Position numbers and translations under genes: made by a program | The notes under the pieces: model-generated | Told to the model about the DNA's origin: nothing | The model's database searches: none | The model's input: the letters and a program-made list of their open reading frames with translations, nothing else | NCBI GenBank assembly: GCA_964655775.1 | Contig: CAZZNQ010000042.1 | Span: 1 to 34,049, forward strand | Length of the DNA stretch: 34,049 nt | Origin: CAZZNQ01 sp964655775 | Lineage (GTDB): Bacteria > Planctomycetota > Brocadiia > SM23-32 | Direction: 5' to 3' | Shown here: in pieces, positions 22,699 through 30,792 of the stretch | How the letters are laid out: each line of letters opens with the position of its first letter | Numbering within the stretch: the first letter of the stretch is position 1

Positions 22699-23791
22699 GA
22701 TACAGACAGAATTCGCACCGGACACCGTTTCACTGCCGGGAGACACCCTCCAGGAGGCGCTTGAAACGAGAGGCATGACCCAGGCGGAACTGGCCGCCAG
22801 GACTGGACGAACTCCCAAGCTGGTGAGCGAGATCATCAACGGGAAGGCGCCGATCAGTCCCGATACAGCGCTGCAGCTCGAACGTGTGCTCGGTGTGCCA
22901 GCCGAGTTCTGGAACAACAGGGAACGCCGCTACCGGGAGGTCAAGGCCCGACTGGACGAACGACAGCGACTTTCGAGCGCGGTGGAGTGGGCAGGGCTGT
23001 TCCCCCTGAGAAGCATGGCCAAGCTCGGATGGATAGAGAAGCGCCGCGACAAGGTGGAGCAACTGCGAGAGGTCCTCAGCTTCTTCGGCGTGGCGTCACC
23101 GGATGCCTGGGAGCAGTACTGGGCTCGCGTTTCCGTGGCCTACAGGAAGTCGCCCACCTTCGAGGCGGACGATTATGCTCTGGCCGCGTGGTTGCGCCAG
23201 GGCGAGATCGAAGGTCAGTCTACGGAATGCGCGCCTTTCCAGGCGTCCCGTCTCCGCAGCGTTCTGGACCGTCTCCGGCCCCTAACCCGACAAGAGCCCG
23301 AGCTCTTTGAGCCGCAGCTGCAGGAGATGTGTGCGGGATGCGGGGTCGCCGTTGCACTCGTTCCGGAACTGCCGAAGATACGGGCAAGCGGGGCTTCGCG
23401 CTGGCTCACGCCCCGGAAGGCACTCATCCAGGTAAACCTGCGGTACAAGACAGACGATCACTTCTGGTTCACTGTGTTCCACGAGGCAGCCCATGTGCTG
23501 CACGACTCGAAGAGGAAAGTGTACGTCGACCGCGAAGACCTGAACGGGGGCGAGCAAGAGGCGGAAGCCAATCGGTTCGCGATGGAGAAGCTTCTCGCTC
23601 AGGGCAAGCTGAGGGAGTTCGCCCGCCGCAATGGCTGCCCTCCACGCTTCCCCTCGAAGGCGGCCATAAGGCGTTTCGCAGCAGACGTCGGCATCTCTCC
23701 GGGAATCGTCGTGGGACAACTGCAGCACCTCGGGCTCTTGCCCCACAGCCACTGCAACGACTTGAAGCGCAAGCTGGTATGGGCGGATTGA
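22691..23791 (+). CDS. HigA-type XRE antitoxin fused to ImmA/IrrE peptidase domain
   Basis: Protein of 366 residues starting inside the toxin gene. Residues about 17-75 are a helix-turn-helix of the HigA/VapI type (LQEALETRGMTQAELAARTG, then INGKAPISPDTALQLERVLG and PAEFWNN). After a helical middle section, residues about 215-320 are an ImmA/IrrE zinc peptidase with H264-E-A-A-H268 in FHEAAHVL and the acidic ligand in QEAEANRFAMEKLL. The DNA-binding part should repress the operon and neutralise the toxin. ImmA-type domains cleave repressors in mobile elements, so this domain may control antitoxin turnover (inference). The 3' end meets the convergent GMC-type gene with 9 bases between. Confidence 0.88.
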   Translation: MGRIQTEFAPDTVSLPGDTLQEALETRGMTQAELAARTGRTPKLVSEIINGKAPISPDTALQLERVLGVPAEFWNNRERRYREVKARLDERQRLSSAVEWAGLFPLRSMAKLGWIEKRRDKVEQLREVLSFFGVASPDAWEQYWARVSVAYRKSPTFEADDYALAAWLRQGEIEGQSTECAPFQASRLRSVLDRLRPLTRQEPELFEPQLQEMCAGCGVAVALVPELPKIRASGASRWLTPRKALIQVNLRYKTDDHFWFTVFHEAAHVLHDSKRKVYVDREDLNGGEQEAEANRFAMEKLLAQGKLREFARRNGCPPRFPSKAAIRRFAADVGISPGIVVGQLQHLGLLPHSHCNDLKRKLVWAD

Positions 23792-23800
23792 TGTCGTCGC

Positions 23801-25087
23801 TCACGCCGCCAGACGGGCGGCGAGGCGTTTGGCCAAGGCAACGATGGTGAGGATCGGCGGCAGACCCGGCGACCGGGGCAGCACGCTAGCGTCGCACACG
23901 TATAGCCCCTCGATCTCCGTCTTCAGGTCGGCGTCGACGATGCGGCCGACCGCCGCCGTTCCACCCGGGTGGGCGCCCTGAACGTCGGTGACAACGATGC
24001 CGTCCTCCCGCGCGCCCGCCGTGACCAGGACTTCCCGAGCCGCCGCCACTCCCCTGTCCAGCCGCCCGCGGTCGGCTTCCGTAACGGGCTTGGACACCGC
24101 GCCCTCCTTCCAAACGCGCCCGGCCGGGTCGTCGGAGGTCTTCACCATCAGGCCAAGCGTGCTGCGTGTCGGCAATAGCGCCCCGCGCAGACCGGCCTCG
24201 GTGAAGCGGACGAATCGTCCCTTGTTCAGGAACGGCGACAGTATGTACCCTTCATCGTGCGAACTCGCTTCGACCAGGGGCATCACCGGCTCGCGGTGCT
24301 GGCTCAGCCCGGGCGCCTTGCCGTAGACGTTGACGAAGAGATCCGCAAATAACCCTTCCCCGGCGTCGTCGATCCCCGACCGCTGGAGGATGGGCGGCGT
24401 GCCGAGGCCGCCGGCGGCGACGATCACGTTGGCGGCCCGCGAGTGCACCAGGCCGTCGCGGCACCGGTAAAGCACGCCCTGCGCCCTGCCGTGCTTGGTG
24501 ACCACCTCCCGCACCGTCGCGTTGAAGACGGTCTCCGCGCCGTCCGCACGGGCCTTCTCCAGGTAATCGAGGGCCGTCCACTTCACGCCCGGCCGGCAAC
24601 CAAGGACGCACTGCGCACACCGGGCGCAGCGTGCGCTATCAATGAACTTCGGCATCGGCTCCATGGTCCGTCGGTGCGCGGTCGCCGCATCGCGGAGCGC
24701 CCGCGAGCCTGACGACAGCAGCGCCTCATCCAGCGGCGTCACCCCCAGTTCCTCCTCGGTCTCCGCAAGCTCCTCGGCAATGTCGATACCCAGTTCACGG
24801 AGCTCGGATTCCAGGCAGCGCACGCCGTTCCCGCAGGAGACGACCGTCGTTCCGCCGGCCATGAAGGTGCGCCAGAGGATGACGCCCTCTTTCGAGCGCC
24901 GGGGGAAGATGGGCGGCCAGGTTGTGTCGAAGAAGCCGAGTGCGCGAAACAGGCTACCCAGCCGGCGCTGGTAGCGGCCGGTCTCCAGCACGCGGACGCT
25001 TCGCCCGCGTCGGGCCAGTTCCATCGCCAGCGTCGCACCGCCGGCCCCGGAGCCCACGATCAGGAACTCGCAGTACCCGTCGCTCAT
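23801..25087 (-). CDS. GMC-type FAD oxidoreductase with C-x2-C-x2-C-x3-C motif
   Basis: Protein of 428 residues from the ATG overlapping the upstream SDR stop (ATGA, 25084-25087). The N-terminus is a Rossmann FAD site (FLIVGSGAGGATLAMELARRG). Midway is CARCAQCVLGC, a C-x2-C-x2-C-x3-C array typical of a [4Fe-4S] cluster and found in a sub-branch of GMC oxidoreductases, followed by KWTALDYLEKARADGA. The C-terminal GMC signature is present: AHPGGTAAVG with the catalytic His, and VCDASVLPRSPGLPPILTIVALAKRLA, where Pro stands at the place of the usual Asn. Family members oxidise alcohols. The overlap with an acyl-reductase-like gene suggests a fatty alcohol or aldehyde substrate, which is inference. 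The last codons contain a 7-bp hairpin (23804-23822) facing the convergent antitoxin gene. Confidence 0.88.
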   Translation of the reverse strand: MSDGYCEFLIVGSGAGGATLAMELARRGRSVRVLETGRYQRRLGSLFRALGFFDTTWPPIFPRRSKEGVILWRTFMAGGTTVVSCGNGVRCLESELRELGIDIAEELAETEEELGVTPLDEALLSSGSRALRDAATAHRRTMEPMPKFIDSARCARCAQCVLGCRPGVKWTALDYLEKARADGAETVFNATVREVVTKHGRAQGVLYRCRDGLVHSRAANVIVAAGGLGTPPILQRSGIDDAGEGLFADLFVNVYGKAPGLSQHREPVMPLVEASSHDEGYILSPFLNKGRFVRFTEAGLRGALLPTRSTLGLMVKTSDDPAGRVWKEGAVSKPVTEADRGRLDRGVAAAREVLVTAGAREDGIVVTDVQGAHPGGTAAVGRIVDADLKTEIEGLYVCDASVLPRSPGLPPILTIVALAKRLAARLAA

Positions 25088-26349
25088 GCGGTCGCCCTCA
25101 GTTCCGGGCATCTGGGGCAGGCGCTCTGGTCTTCCCGCGAGCATGCCGCCCCGCGCCCGGCAGACATGCCGAAGTTGTGTGCCGCGGCATAGTCGAAGAG
25201 TATCCGCAGGTTCTCCTCGTCCACGGGCGGGCATTCAAGCCCCACACGCCGCACGGCGCTCTGCACGCTGCCGGTGTCGAACAACATCGGTCCCGAGGTG
25301 ACGTAGGGGGTGAACAAAGCGCCGACGGTCTTGTAGTAGAGCTCCTCGAGCCGGTTCTTGTCCTCCGGCTCGCCGTCCACCGCCCGCACGCCCCGGACGC
25401 GCAGCGCCTCCATCACGAAGGGCTCCAGTTCCCGTACGGGCAGCGGCCGCTCGTTCACGATGTGGTAGCTCTCGCCCGGATCGTCCTGGGCGCAGACCTG
25501 GTACATCACCTTGGCGGCGTAGTCGCCGGGGACGATGTTCAGCGCTGCATTCGGGTCCCAGCGTATGCGCAGGTCGACGTGCAACGGGCTGTCATAGAGA
25601 CAGGCCCCCTGCGGCAGCAGGGAGCGCTTCATCCGCACGAGGAAGGCGGCGACCGAATAGAAGACGCCAAACTTGCCTATGCTGCCCAGCACCGGCTCGA
25701 TCAGGCGACCGCACACGATGGAGGGACGGAAGTAGCGACACCGGATGCCCGTGCGCGCGGCGAACCGGCGGACCTGCAGTTCCGCATCGAGTTTGGCCTC
25801 CTCGTAAGGGTTGCGGAATCGGCCCGTCCGGTTGATGAAATCGGGCGCGATGCGGCCTGCAACGTCGCCGCAGCAGTAGGCGCTGCCGACGTAGCTGAAC
25901 TCGCCCACGTCCAGGCTCGATGCCAGGTCCAGCACCTTGCGCGTGCCGTCCACGTTCGTGCGCCGCAGTGCGCGTGCGGAGACGCTTGACGTGCGCAGGT
26001 CGGTGAGCGCGGCGACATGGAAGAAACGGTCGATCGGCCCGCCGCGCAGGATGCGCAGACCCTCCCGGTCGATGCCCAGTCCGGTCCGGTCCAGGTCGGC
26101 GTGGACGTAGCGGATTCGGCTCTGGTGGTATTCGGACAGAAGCCGGGCCGCGTCCGGCGCGTCGCCCATGTAGGACCGGCCGTCGTGCAGCAGGATGTCC
26201 CTCATCCGACGCCGCAGACTGCCGTGCCCGTTGCTGCGCCCGAGCAGGATCAGCTCCAGCGAGTCCGGATAGGGAAGATGCCGCTTGATGAACTCGAACA
26301 GCAGATTGCGGCCCAGCACCCCGTTCGCGCCGGTGATGACTACACGCAT
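25084..26349 (-). CDS. SDR-family NAD(P)-dependent reductase (thioester/acyl-CoA reductase-like)
   Basis: Protein of 421 residues. The N-terminal nucleotide-binding loop is VVITGANGVLGRNLL. The middle carries IDRFFHVAALTDLR, FSYVGSAYCCGD and NPYEEAKLDAE, which provides the Y-x3-K catalytic pair. This is the extended SDR layout of the NAD-binding-4/male-sterility and thioester-reductase branch, which reduces acyl-CoA or carrier-bound acyl groups; a sugar epimerase is the alternative. The C-terminus ends with a Cys-containing tail (ACSREDQSACPRCPEL). Its stop overlaps the ATG of the GMC gene by four bases, so the two proteins are made together. The promoter should be in 26350-26614. Confidence 0.82.
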   Translation of the reverse strand: MRVVITGANGVLGRNLLFEFIKRHLPYPDSLELILLGRSNGHGSLRRRMRDILLHDGRSYMGDAPDAARLLSEYHQSRIRYVHADLDRTGLGIDREGLRILRGGPIDRFFHVAALTDLRTSSVSARALRRTNVDGTRKVLDLASSLDVGEFSYVGSAYCCGDVAGRIAPDFINRTGRFRNPYEEAKLDAELQVRRFAARTGIRCRYFRPSIVCGRLIEPVLGSIGKFGVFYSVAAFLVRMKRSLLPQGACLYDSPLHVDLRIRWDPNAALNIVPGDYAAKVMYQVCAQDDPGESYHIVNERPLPVRELEPFVMEALRVRGVRAVDGEPEDKNRLEELYYKTVGALFTPYVTSGPMLFDTGSVQSAVRRVGLECPPVDEENLRILFDYAAAHNFGMSAGRGAACSREDQSACPRCPELRATA

Positions 26350-26458
26350 GCTCTGGCCTCAAAGTGGCGGTTAGACAATGCGGCTCGTCCGGCGTCGCAG
26401 AGCGCTGCTTGAGGGCCTGCTGGAAAGGATGGGCCTCACGACGGTCGCACGCCACCCG

Positions 26459-26478
26459 TTGCGCAAACGATTGCGCAA
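26459..26478. promoter_or_regulatory. Twin TTGCGCAA palindromes, possible operator
   Basis: Two perfect copies of the self-complementary octamer TTGCGCAA (26459-26466 and 26471-26478) are separated by ACGA, centre to centre 12 bases. They lie between the divergent SDR-GMC operon and glyQ. Downstream, ATGGTAACAG (26493-26502) is the inverse of CTGTTACCAT (26569-26578), a 10-bp inverted pair before the glyQ start. No T-box or other riboswitch was recognised. Confidence 0.4.
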
Positions 26479-26614
26479 GGGGCACGTCTACTATGGTAAC
26501 AGGCGGGGAAAGAGGCGGTCAAGACCGACCCGCGACGCGCCGCCACTCGTTGCATCCTTGCCCGGCTTCTGTTACCATCGTCGCTCCAACCTCCACCCGA
26601 TTCCCGATCCAATC

Positions 26615-27499
26615 ATGACCGAAAAGACGCTGAACTTCCAGCAGCTCATCCTGGAGCTGGAGCGATACTGGGCCGACTACGGCTGCGCCATCGTTCAGCC
26701 GCACGACATCGAGGTGGGCGCCGGCACGTTCAACCCGCACACCTTCCTGCGCGCGCTGGGGCCCGAGCCCTGGAAGGCGGCCTACGTCGAGCCGTCCCGC
26801 CGCCCCACCGACGGCCGCTACGGCGACAACCCGAACCGCTTCCAGCATTACTACCAGTACCAGGTGGTCATCAAGCCCGCCCCGCGGGACTCGCAGGAGA
26901 TCTACCTGGAGAGCCTGCGCCGGCTGGGCATCGACCTGGTCGCGCACGACGTGCGCTTCGTCGAGGACGACTGGGAATCCCCCACCCTCGGCGCCACCGG
27001 GCTGGGCTGGGAGGTCTGGCTGGACGGCATGGAGGTCACGCAGTTCACCTATTTCCAGCGCGTCGGCGGCTACGACCTGGAACCGATCACGCTCGAGCTG
27101 ACCTACGGCCTGGAGCGGATTTCGATGTTCGTGCAGCAGGTGCGGAATGCGTTCGATCTGGAATGGGTCGACGGGCTGACCTACGGCGAGGTGCACCACG
27201 AGGGCGAGGTCGAATTCAGTCGCTACAACTTCGACGAGGCGGACGTGGCCGTGCAGCTCGGCCTGTTCGACACCTACGAGGCCGAGTGCCGCCGCTGCCT
27301 GGACGCGGAGCTGGTGCTGCCGGCGTACGACTACGTGCTGAAGTGCTCGCACACCTTCAACCTGCTGGACGCGCGGGGGGCCATCAGCGTCGCCGAGCGC
27401 ACCAGCTACATCACGCGCGTGCGCAATCTGGCACGGGCCGTGGCCGGCGGCTACCTGGCCCTGCGCGAACGTCTCGGCCACCCGCTGCTGAAGGCCTGA
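26615..27499 (+). CDS. glyQ: Glycyl-tRNA synthetase alpha subunit
   Basis: Class II synthetase subunit that activates glycine; in the bacterial alpha2-beta2 enzyme it works with GlyS, which is not in this window. The ATG at 26615 gives 294 residues, the normal GlyQ length, and the typical beginning FQQLILELERYWADYGCAI. Family blocks follow: GAGTFNPHTFLRALGPEPW, YVEPSRRPTDGRYG, NPNRFQHYYQYQVV, DDWESPTLGATGLGWEVW, and GYDLEPITLELTYGLERI. The last 65 bases (27435-27499) recur in a diverged but synonymous form at 30922-30986. The protein is intact, so if an insertion occurred it restored the C-terminus. Confidence 0.96.
   Translation: MTEKTLNFQQLILELERYWADYGCAIVQPHDIEVGAGTFNPHTFLRALGPEPWKAAYVEPSRRPTDGRYGDNPNRFQHYYQYQVVIKPAPRDSQEIYLESLRRLGIDLVAHDVRFVEDDWESPTLGATGLGWEVWLDGMEVTQFTYFQRVGGYDLEPITLELTYGLERISMFVQQVRNAFDLEWVDGLTYGEVHHEGEVEFSRYNFDEADVAVQLGLFDTYEAECRRCLDAELVLPAYDYVLKCSHTFNLLDARGAISVAERTSYITRVRNLARAVAGGYLALRERLGHPLLKA
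27435..27499 (+). repeat. Intact copy of duplicated glyQ 3' end (attachment-site-like)
   Basis: Final 65 bases of glyQ, including the stop. They align without gaps to 30922-30986 in the same orientation, with seven differences that are all at third codon positions and silent. Similarity stops at the stop codon on one side and before the GGGC at 27435 on the other. Confidence 0.85.
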
Positions 27500-27632
27500 A
27501 GCCGCTCAGATAGCACAATGCCTTCCAGACACCGCCGCCTTTGCTGTTCTGACAACGCCGATGCGTGCCCAGCATAGTCCCGGGTCCACCGGTATGCCTT
27601 TCGCTGCAGTGGGCTAAATGCGTCGGCCCAGC

Positions 27633-28733
27633 TCACTTGCCGTCTGAGCAGACGGCATCCACCAGTTCCATGGCGCGGAGAAGCCGGCGCTGTGTGGCCG
27701 GCATATCCAGTGTCCCTTCTTCGGTAACGGCAAGGTACGTAGACGCCTCGGCCTCAAAGGTGATATCTGCAACGGTGGCGTAATTCCCCCCCCTGTAACG
27801 GCCGGACTTGCGGATATAAAGGCCATCGAAACGCGGCTGGTCAGCGCAGGTCTTGATGGCACCAAGAGCAGCATACAGGAGACCTTTGTGCACCTTGATG
27901 CGCTCCCCATTCTCATCCTTAGCGGCACGGGCACGGATCTGCAGACGGAGAGCGTCTTCGATCTGCAGATAGAGCTCGCAACCCAGGCTTGGGAGCGGCC
28001 GCCAGTGCCACCAGAATCCGAGAAAACCCCCGCTGGGATTGGAGATGTATCCCCAGTTGGCTGTGCACTTCCCGTCGACAGCATCGTTTTTGTGGTGCTC
28101 TCTTAGCCACTCGCCAAGCGCGAGGTAGTAGCCCTGCTTGGCCCGCCAGCCCCAAGAGCGATGCGGATCATGGCGGAAAGCGGCGGTGTCTTTCTGCCAT
28201 CGCTGCAGGTGCCGTCGGAACTCTTCGACGATCGTGTTGCCGGTGTCAGGGGTCTCGCTAAGCACAGCCAGCAGGTCAGACCGCAGAAAGACGCCGCATT
28301 TCTCAGCCTTGGGCAGACTCCGCTGGGACTGGTTGCCGGTCTTGACGTAGACGGCCATCACATCCTGATATTCTCGGTTCTCCTCACTCTCCGCGTACCG
28401 CTTGTAACGTTCGATCTGGTTCGAGTGCTCGTCCGTCTCCACCTTATCCTCGATGATCAGGCAGAGTGCGTCGTTGATCACCACACGTATGTCCACATTA
28501 TGTATCTGAGTCCCGACTTCCAGTGTTGCGATGCGGGTGTCCTCGAGAGGACTGGACGAGCCCCTGGCTTCGGCCGACGCCTCGACCAGGGCATGCAGCA
28601 GTTTCTCACCAAGCTGATTGAGCTTGGCGTGACTCTCGCGGTACTCGGGTTTGGCCCAGGACAGAATGTAGGCAAGCGTAGCATCCTGCGAGAGTTCAGA
28701 AGTAGCAAAGTCGTATATGTTGGGAAGCATCAT
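27633..28733 (-). CDS. PD-(D/E)XK nuclease superfamily protein (PDDEXK_4-like)
   Basis: Protein of 366 residues; the first of two adjacent ATGs (28733) has GGAGG six bases upstream. The N-terminus (YDFATSELSQDATLAYILSWA) is the typical opening of the PDDEXK_4 group. The catalytic core is D81 (NVDIRVVIND), then E95-D96-K97 in CLIIEDKVET, followed by Q106 and Y110 in SNQIERYKRY. All expected acidic and lysine residues are present, so DNA cleavage is plausible. The C-terminal half (WHWRPLPSLGCELYLQIED, DGLYIRKSGRYRGGNYATVADI) resembles no domain I know. The stop codon lies beside a perfect 9-bp inverted repeat (27638-27657) that encodes the last residues. It is next to the AAA+ gene on the same strand, but with its own promoter-like site. 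Confidence 0.87.
   Translation of the reverse strand: MMLPNIYDFATSELSQDATLAYILSWAKPEYRESHAKLNQLGEKLLHALVEASAEARGSSSPLEDTRIATLEVGTQIHNVDIRVVINDALCLIIEDKVETDEHSNQIERYKRYAESEENREYQDVMAVYVKTGNQSQRSLPKAEKCGVFLRSDLLAVLSETPDTGNTIVEEFRRHLQRWQKDTAAFRHDPHRSWGWRAKQGYYLALGEWLREHHKNDAVDGKCTANWGYISNPSGGFLGFWWHWRPLPSLGCELYLQIEDALRLQIRARAAKDENGERIKVHKGLLYAALGAIKTCADQPRFDGLYIRKSGRYRGGNYATVADITFEAEASTYLAVTEEGTLDMPATQRRLLRAMELVDAVCSDGK
27638..27657 (-). terminator. Inverted repeat at the nuclease 3' end, possible terminator
   Basis: TGCCGTCTG (27638-27646) and CAGACGGCA (27649-27657) form a perfect 9-bp stem around AG, inside the last codons of the nuclease gene. No T-run follows on the minus strand, so intrinsic termination is uncertain. 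Confidence 0.35.
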
Positions 28734-28777
28734 GCTACACCTCCGGACATTGACAGAAAACACAACTTATTATGCGC

Positions 28778-28806
28778 AATATAGCCTTACGATTTACTCC
28801 ACTCAA
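28778..28806 (-). promoter_or_regulatory. Predicted promoter for the nuclease gene
   Basis: On the minus strand TTGAGT (28806-28801) and TATATT (28783-28778) are separated by exactly 17 bases, about 45 bases before the nuclease ATG at 28733. The 120-base gap after the ATPase stop is AT-rich compared with its surroundings. This would let the nuclease be transcribed apart from the ATPase. Confidence 0.55.
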
Positions 28807-28854
28807 GGCAGCCGGTGCACGGCAGTCCTCCATCCCGTGAAGAGGCGCTTCCAC

Positions 28855-30792
28855 CTATCCGACCTCTCGCCGGTCGTTCTGAGCGGAAAGCGCAGGGCGT
28901 ATACGGAACCCCATGCCCGGCTTGCTGCGTCCGCTCCAGCCGCCGTCCACCTCAGACTGCAGCGCCTCCCTGAAGTCCTTGAGGCAGACGCATCCGTTGG
29001 GATCCCGGGCGAGCGCTCTGCGGGCAGCGTTGAGGATGACGTTCTTGATCTCTCCGCCCGTGAGCGACGGCTCGATTAACGCTTCCATGTCCACGTCGCG
29101 AGCCAGCGGCATGGCAGGTGGCATCAGCCGCTCCCATATCCGTCGCCGCATTTCGCTGTCCGGCCGTTCAAACTCGACCTTCATGCTGATTCTGCGCTCG
29201 AGCGCGGAGTCCAGGGAGAGCTTCCGATTCGTTGCCAGCACGCAGACACCGTCGAATCGCTCGAGTTCCTGCAGGAGAAGATTCACGGCGCTTATCTCGT
29301 GGGGCCGCCGGGCCCCATCCCTGTCGTAGAGCATCGAGTCCGCTTCGTCCCAGAAGAGCACCGCGCCGTGGGCTTTGGCCTGGCGGAATGTCTTGGCGAT
29401 GTTCTTCTCCGTGGCGCCGACGTAGCAGTTCCGGATCTGGGCGTAGTCTGCACAGAGGATGGGCCGGCCGAGCTCGTGCGCCAGGGCCTCCGCGCAGGCG
29501 GTTTTCCCCACTCCGGGAGGCCCGGAGAACAGTAGTGTGACACCACGCCCGTAAGGCAGCACGGATTTAAAACCCCACGCGTCCATCATCACATCGGTGT
29601 GCAGGACCTGGGCCGCCGCCATCCGCAGCGCCGAATGCACCTGATCGCTCAACGCAAGCTGGTCCAGCCGGATTGCGGGCTCCCGCACAAGCACCTCCCC
29701 CGAGCGACGCCGGAGCGACTCCCTCTTGAGGCCGAGAGCATCCAGACTCCCGTCGGTCAGCTCGAACTCGATGTCCGAAAGGTCCTGAGGGTCGCCCGAG
29801 AGCACTGCATCATCGCCGCCACACGGTTGGATCACACTGTTCCTGACGAGGGGAGACCCGGCGCCGAGCGTGGAAAGGGAGTAGACCACCTCCTCGACAG
29901 CGGGGCTCACCGCACGAGCAAGACCGATTCCCGTGAAAAGGTCGTCGTCTGCGGGCATGTGGCCCAGGGCCTTGCCCAGAAGTATCGCGCTGATCATCGC
30001 TTCGTCCGACGAACGAATCGACGGCCCGGCGGAAAGCCATTTGGAGGTCTTCCACTGCGAGTGCTGCTCCAGGGTTGTTACAAAGCCGATCCAGAGACTA
30101 CGTATTCTACGGGAAATCCTGTATAGATCATTGCTCATGCCGGGCAAGCGAGGCTCATAGAACATCATGACGTCGCTCTTCCTGCCGAACGCCGTGGTCA
30201 GACCGCCCAGTCTCTGATGGAGTTCCTCTTCCGTCTTGACCGGCCATCCCCGGCCAACCTGGCCCGATCCGTGGAGGATGAACTCGACGAGAGCGGGATC
30301 CAGGGCTATGCGTCGGTCGCAGAAATCATCGTCGGGATTGTCGAAAGAAATGAGTCGGGAAGTGCAAAGCCGGCCGTCTGAAGTAAGGCTGCGAAGGACC
30401 TCCAACCGTTCAATACCCTCTATGCCAAGGACGTCAGGCACCTCTCCGCAGGTCTTTATGGGATCTCCCAGCATGCCGAACGTATCGAGCAGAAGTGCAA
30501 CCACAATCTCTCGTTCCAGTCTGCTCAGTCCGGCGGCCCCGCAACGCGCACAGAAGACAAGCTCGTCGCCCGTCAGTTCGAAGCGCGAATGCCAGCGTTC
30601 AGTGCTTCGCTGAGCAACGGTCGCACCTTCATCGTCGGAGCCGCTTTCTCTGCGGGCCTGCAACATTCGACTCGCTGCTTCAAGCAACTGGTCGTCAGAT
30701 TTGAAAGCCACGACTTCCCCAGGCTCGAAGGTTTCGCTTGCCCTCGGTGCCCTGATGCGGTTGGATTCCTCCGCCTGTGACACGCCGCCCAT
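28855..30792 (-). CDS. AAA+ ATPase with long uncharacterised N-terminal region
   Basis: Protein of 645 residues from the ATG at 30790-30792 (GAGGGG upstream). Residues about 410-620 are a classical AAA module: Walker A GPPGVGKT (424-431), Walker B VLFWDEAD (478-485), sensor-1 LATN, arginine-finger region LDSALERRISMKVEF, and a small helical lid with GGEIKNVILNAARRA. The first 400 residues hold FCARCGAAG (Cys81, Cys84), possibly a small zinc knuckle, and helical, winged-helix-like stretches (LVEFILHGSGQVG, EEELHQRLGGL). The module resembles ATPases that remodel protein complexes. No partner is obvious except the nuclease gene downstream on the same strand. It lies inside the segment bounded by the two copies of the glyQ 3' end. 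Confidence 0.88.
   Translation of the reverse strand: MGGVSQAEESNRIRAPRASETFEPGEVVAFKSDDQLLEAASRMLQARRESGSDDEGATVAQRSTERWHSRFELTGDELVFCARCGAAGLSRLEREIVVALLLDTFGMLGDPIKTCGEVPDVLGIEGIERLEVLRSLTSDGRLCTSRLISFDNPDDDFCDRRIALDPALVEFILHGSGQVGRGWPVKTEEELHQRLGGLTTAFGRKSDVMMFYEPRLPGMSNDLYRISRRIRSLWIGFVTTLEQHSQWKTSKWLSAGPSIRSSDEAMISAILLGKALGHMPADDDLFTGIGLARAVSPAVEEVVYSLSTLGAGSPLVRNSVIQPCGGDDAVLSGDPQDLSDIEFELTDGSLDALGLKRESLRRRSGEVLVREPAIRLDQLALSDQVHSALRMAAAQVLHTDVMMDAWGFKSVLPYGRGVTLLFSGPPGVGKTACAEALAHELGRPILCADYAQIRNCYVGATEKNIAKTFRQAKAHGAVLFWDEADSMLYDRDGARRPHEISAVNLLLQELERFDGVCVLATNRKLSLDSALERRISMKVEFERPDSEMRRRIWERLMPPAMPLARDVDMEALIEPSLTGGEIKNVILNAARRALARDPNGCVCLKDFREALQSEVDGGWSGRSKPGMGFRIRPALSAQNDRREVG

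Noticed and set aside
26493..26614. T-box or riboswitch leader for glyQ
   Set aside because: No T-box consensus (TGGNACCGCG-like) or antiterminator/terminator pair with a T-run is present; only a 10-bp inverted repeat is seen.
28855..30792. AAA+ ATPase as part of a contractile injection system
   Set aside because: The ATPase module resembles those found in such clusters, but no sheath, tube, baseplate or spike gene is present in the window.
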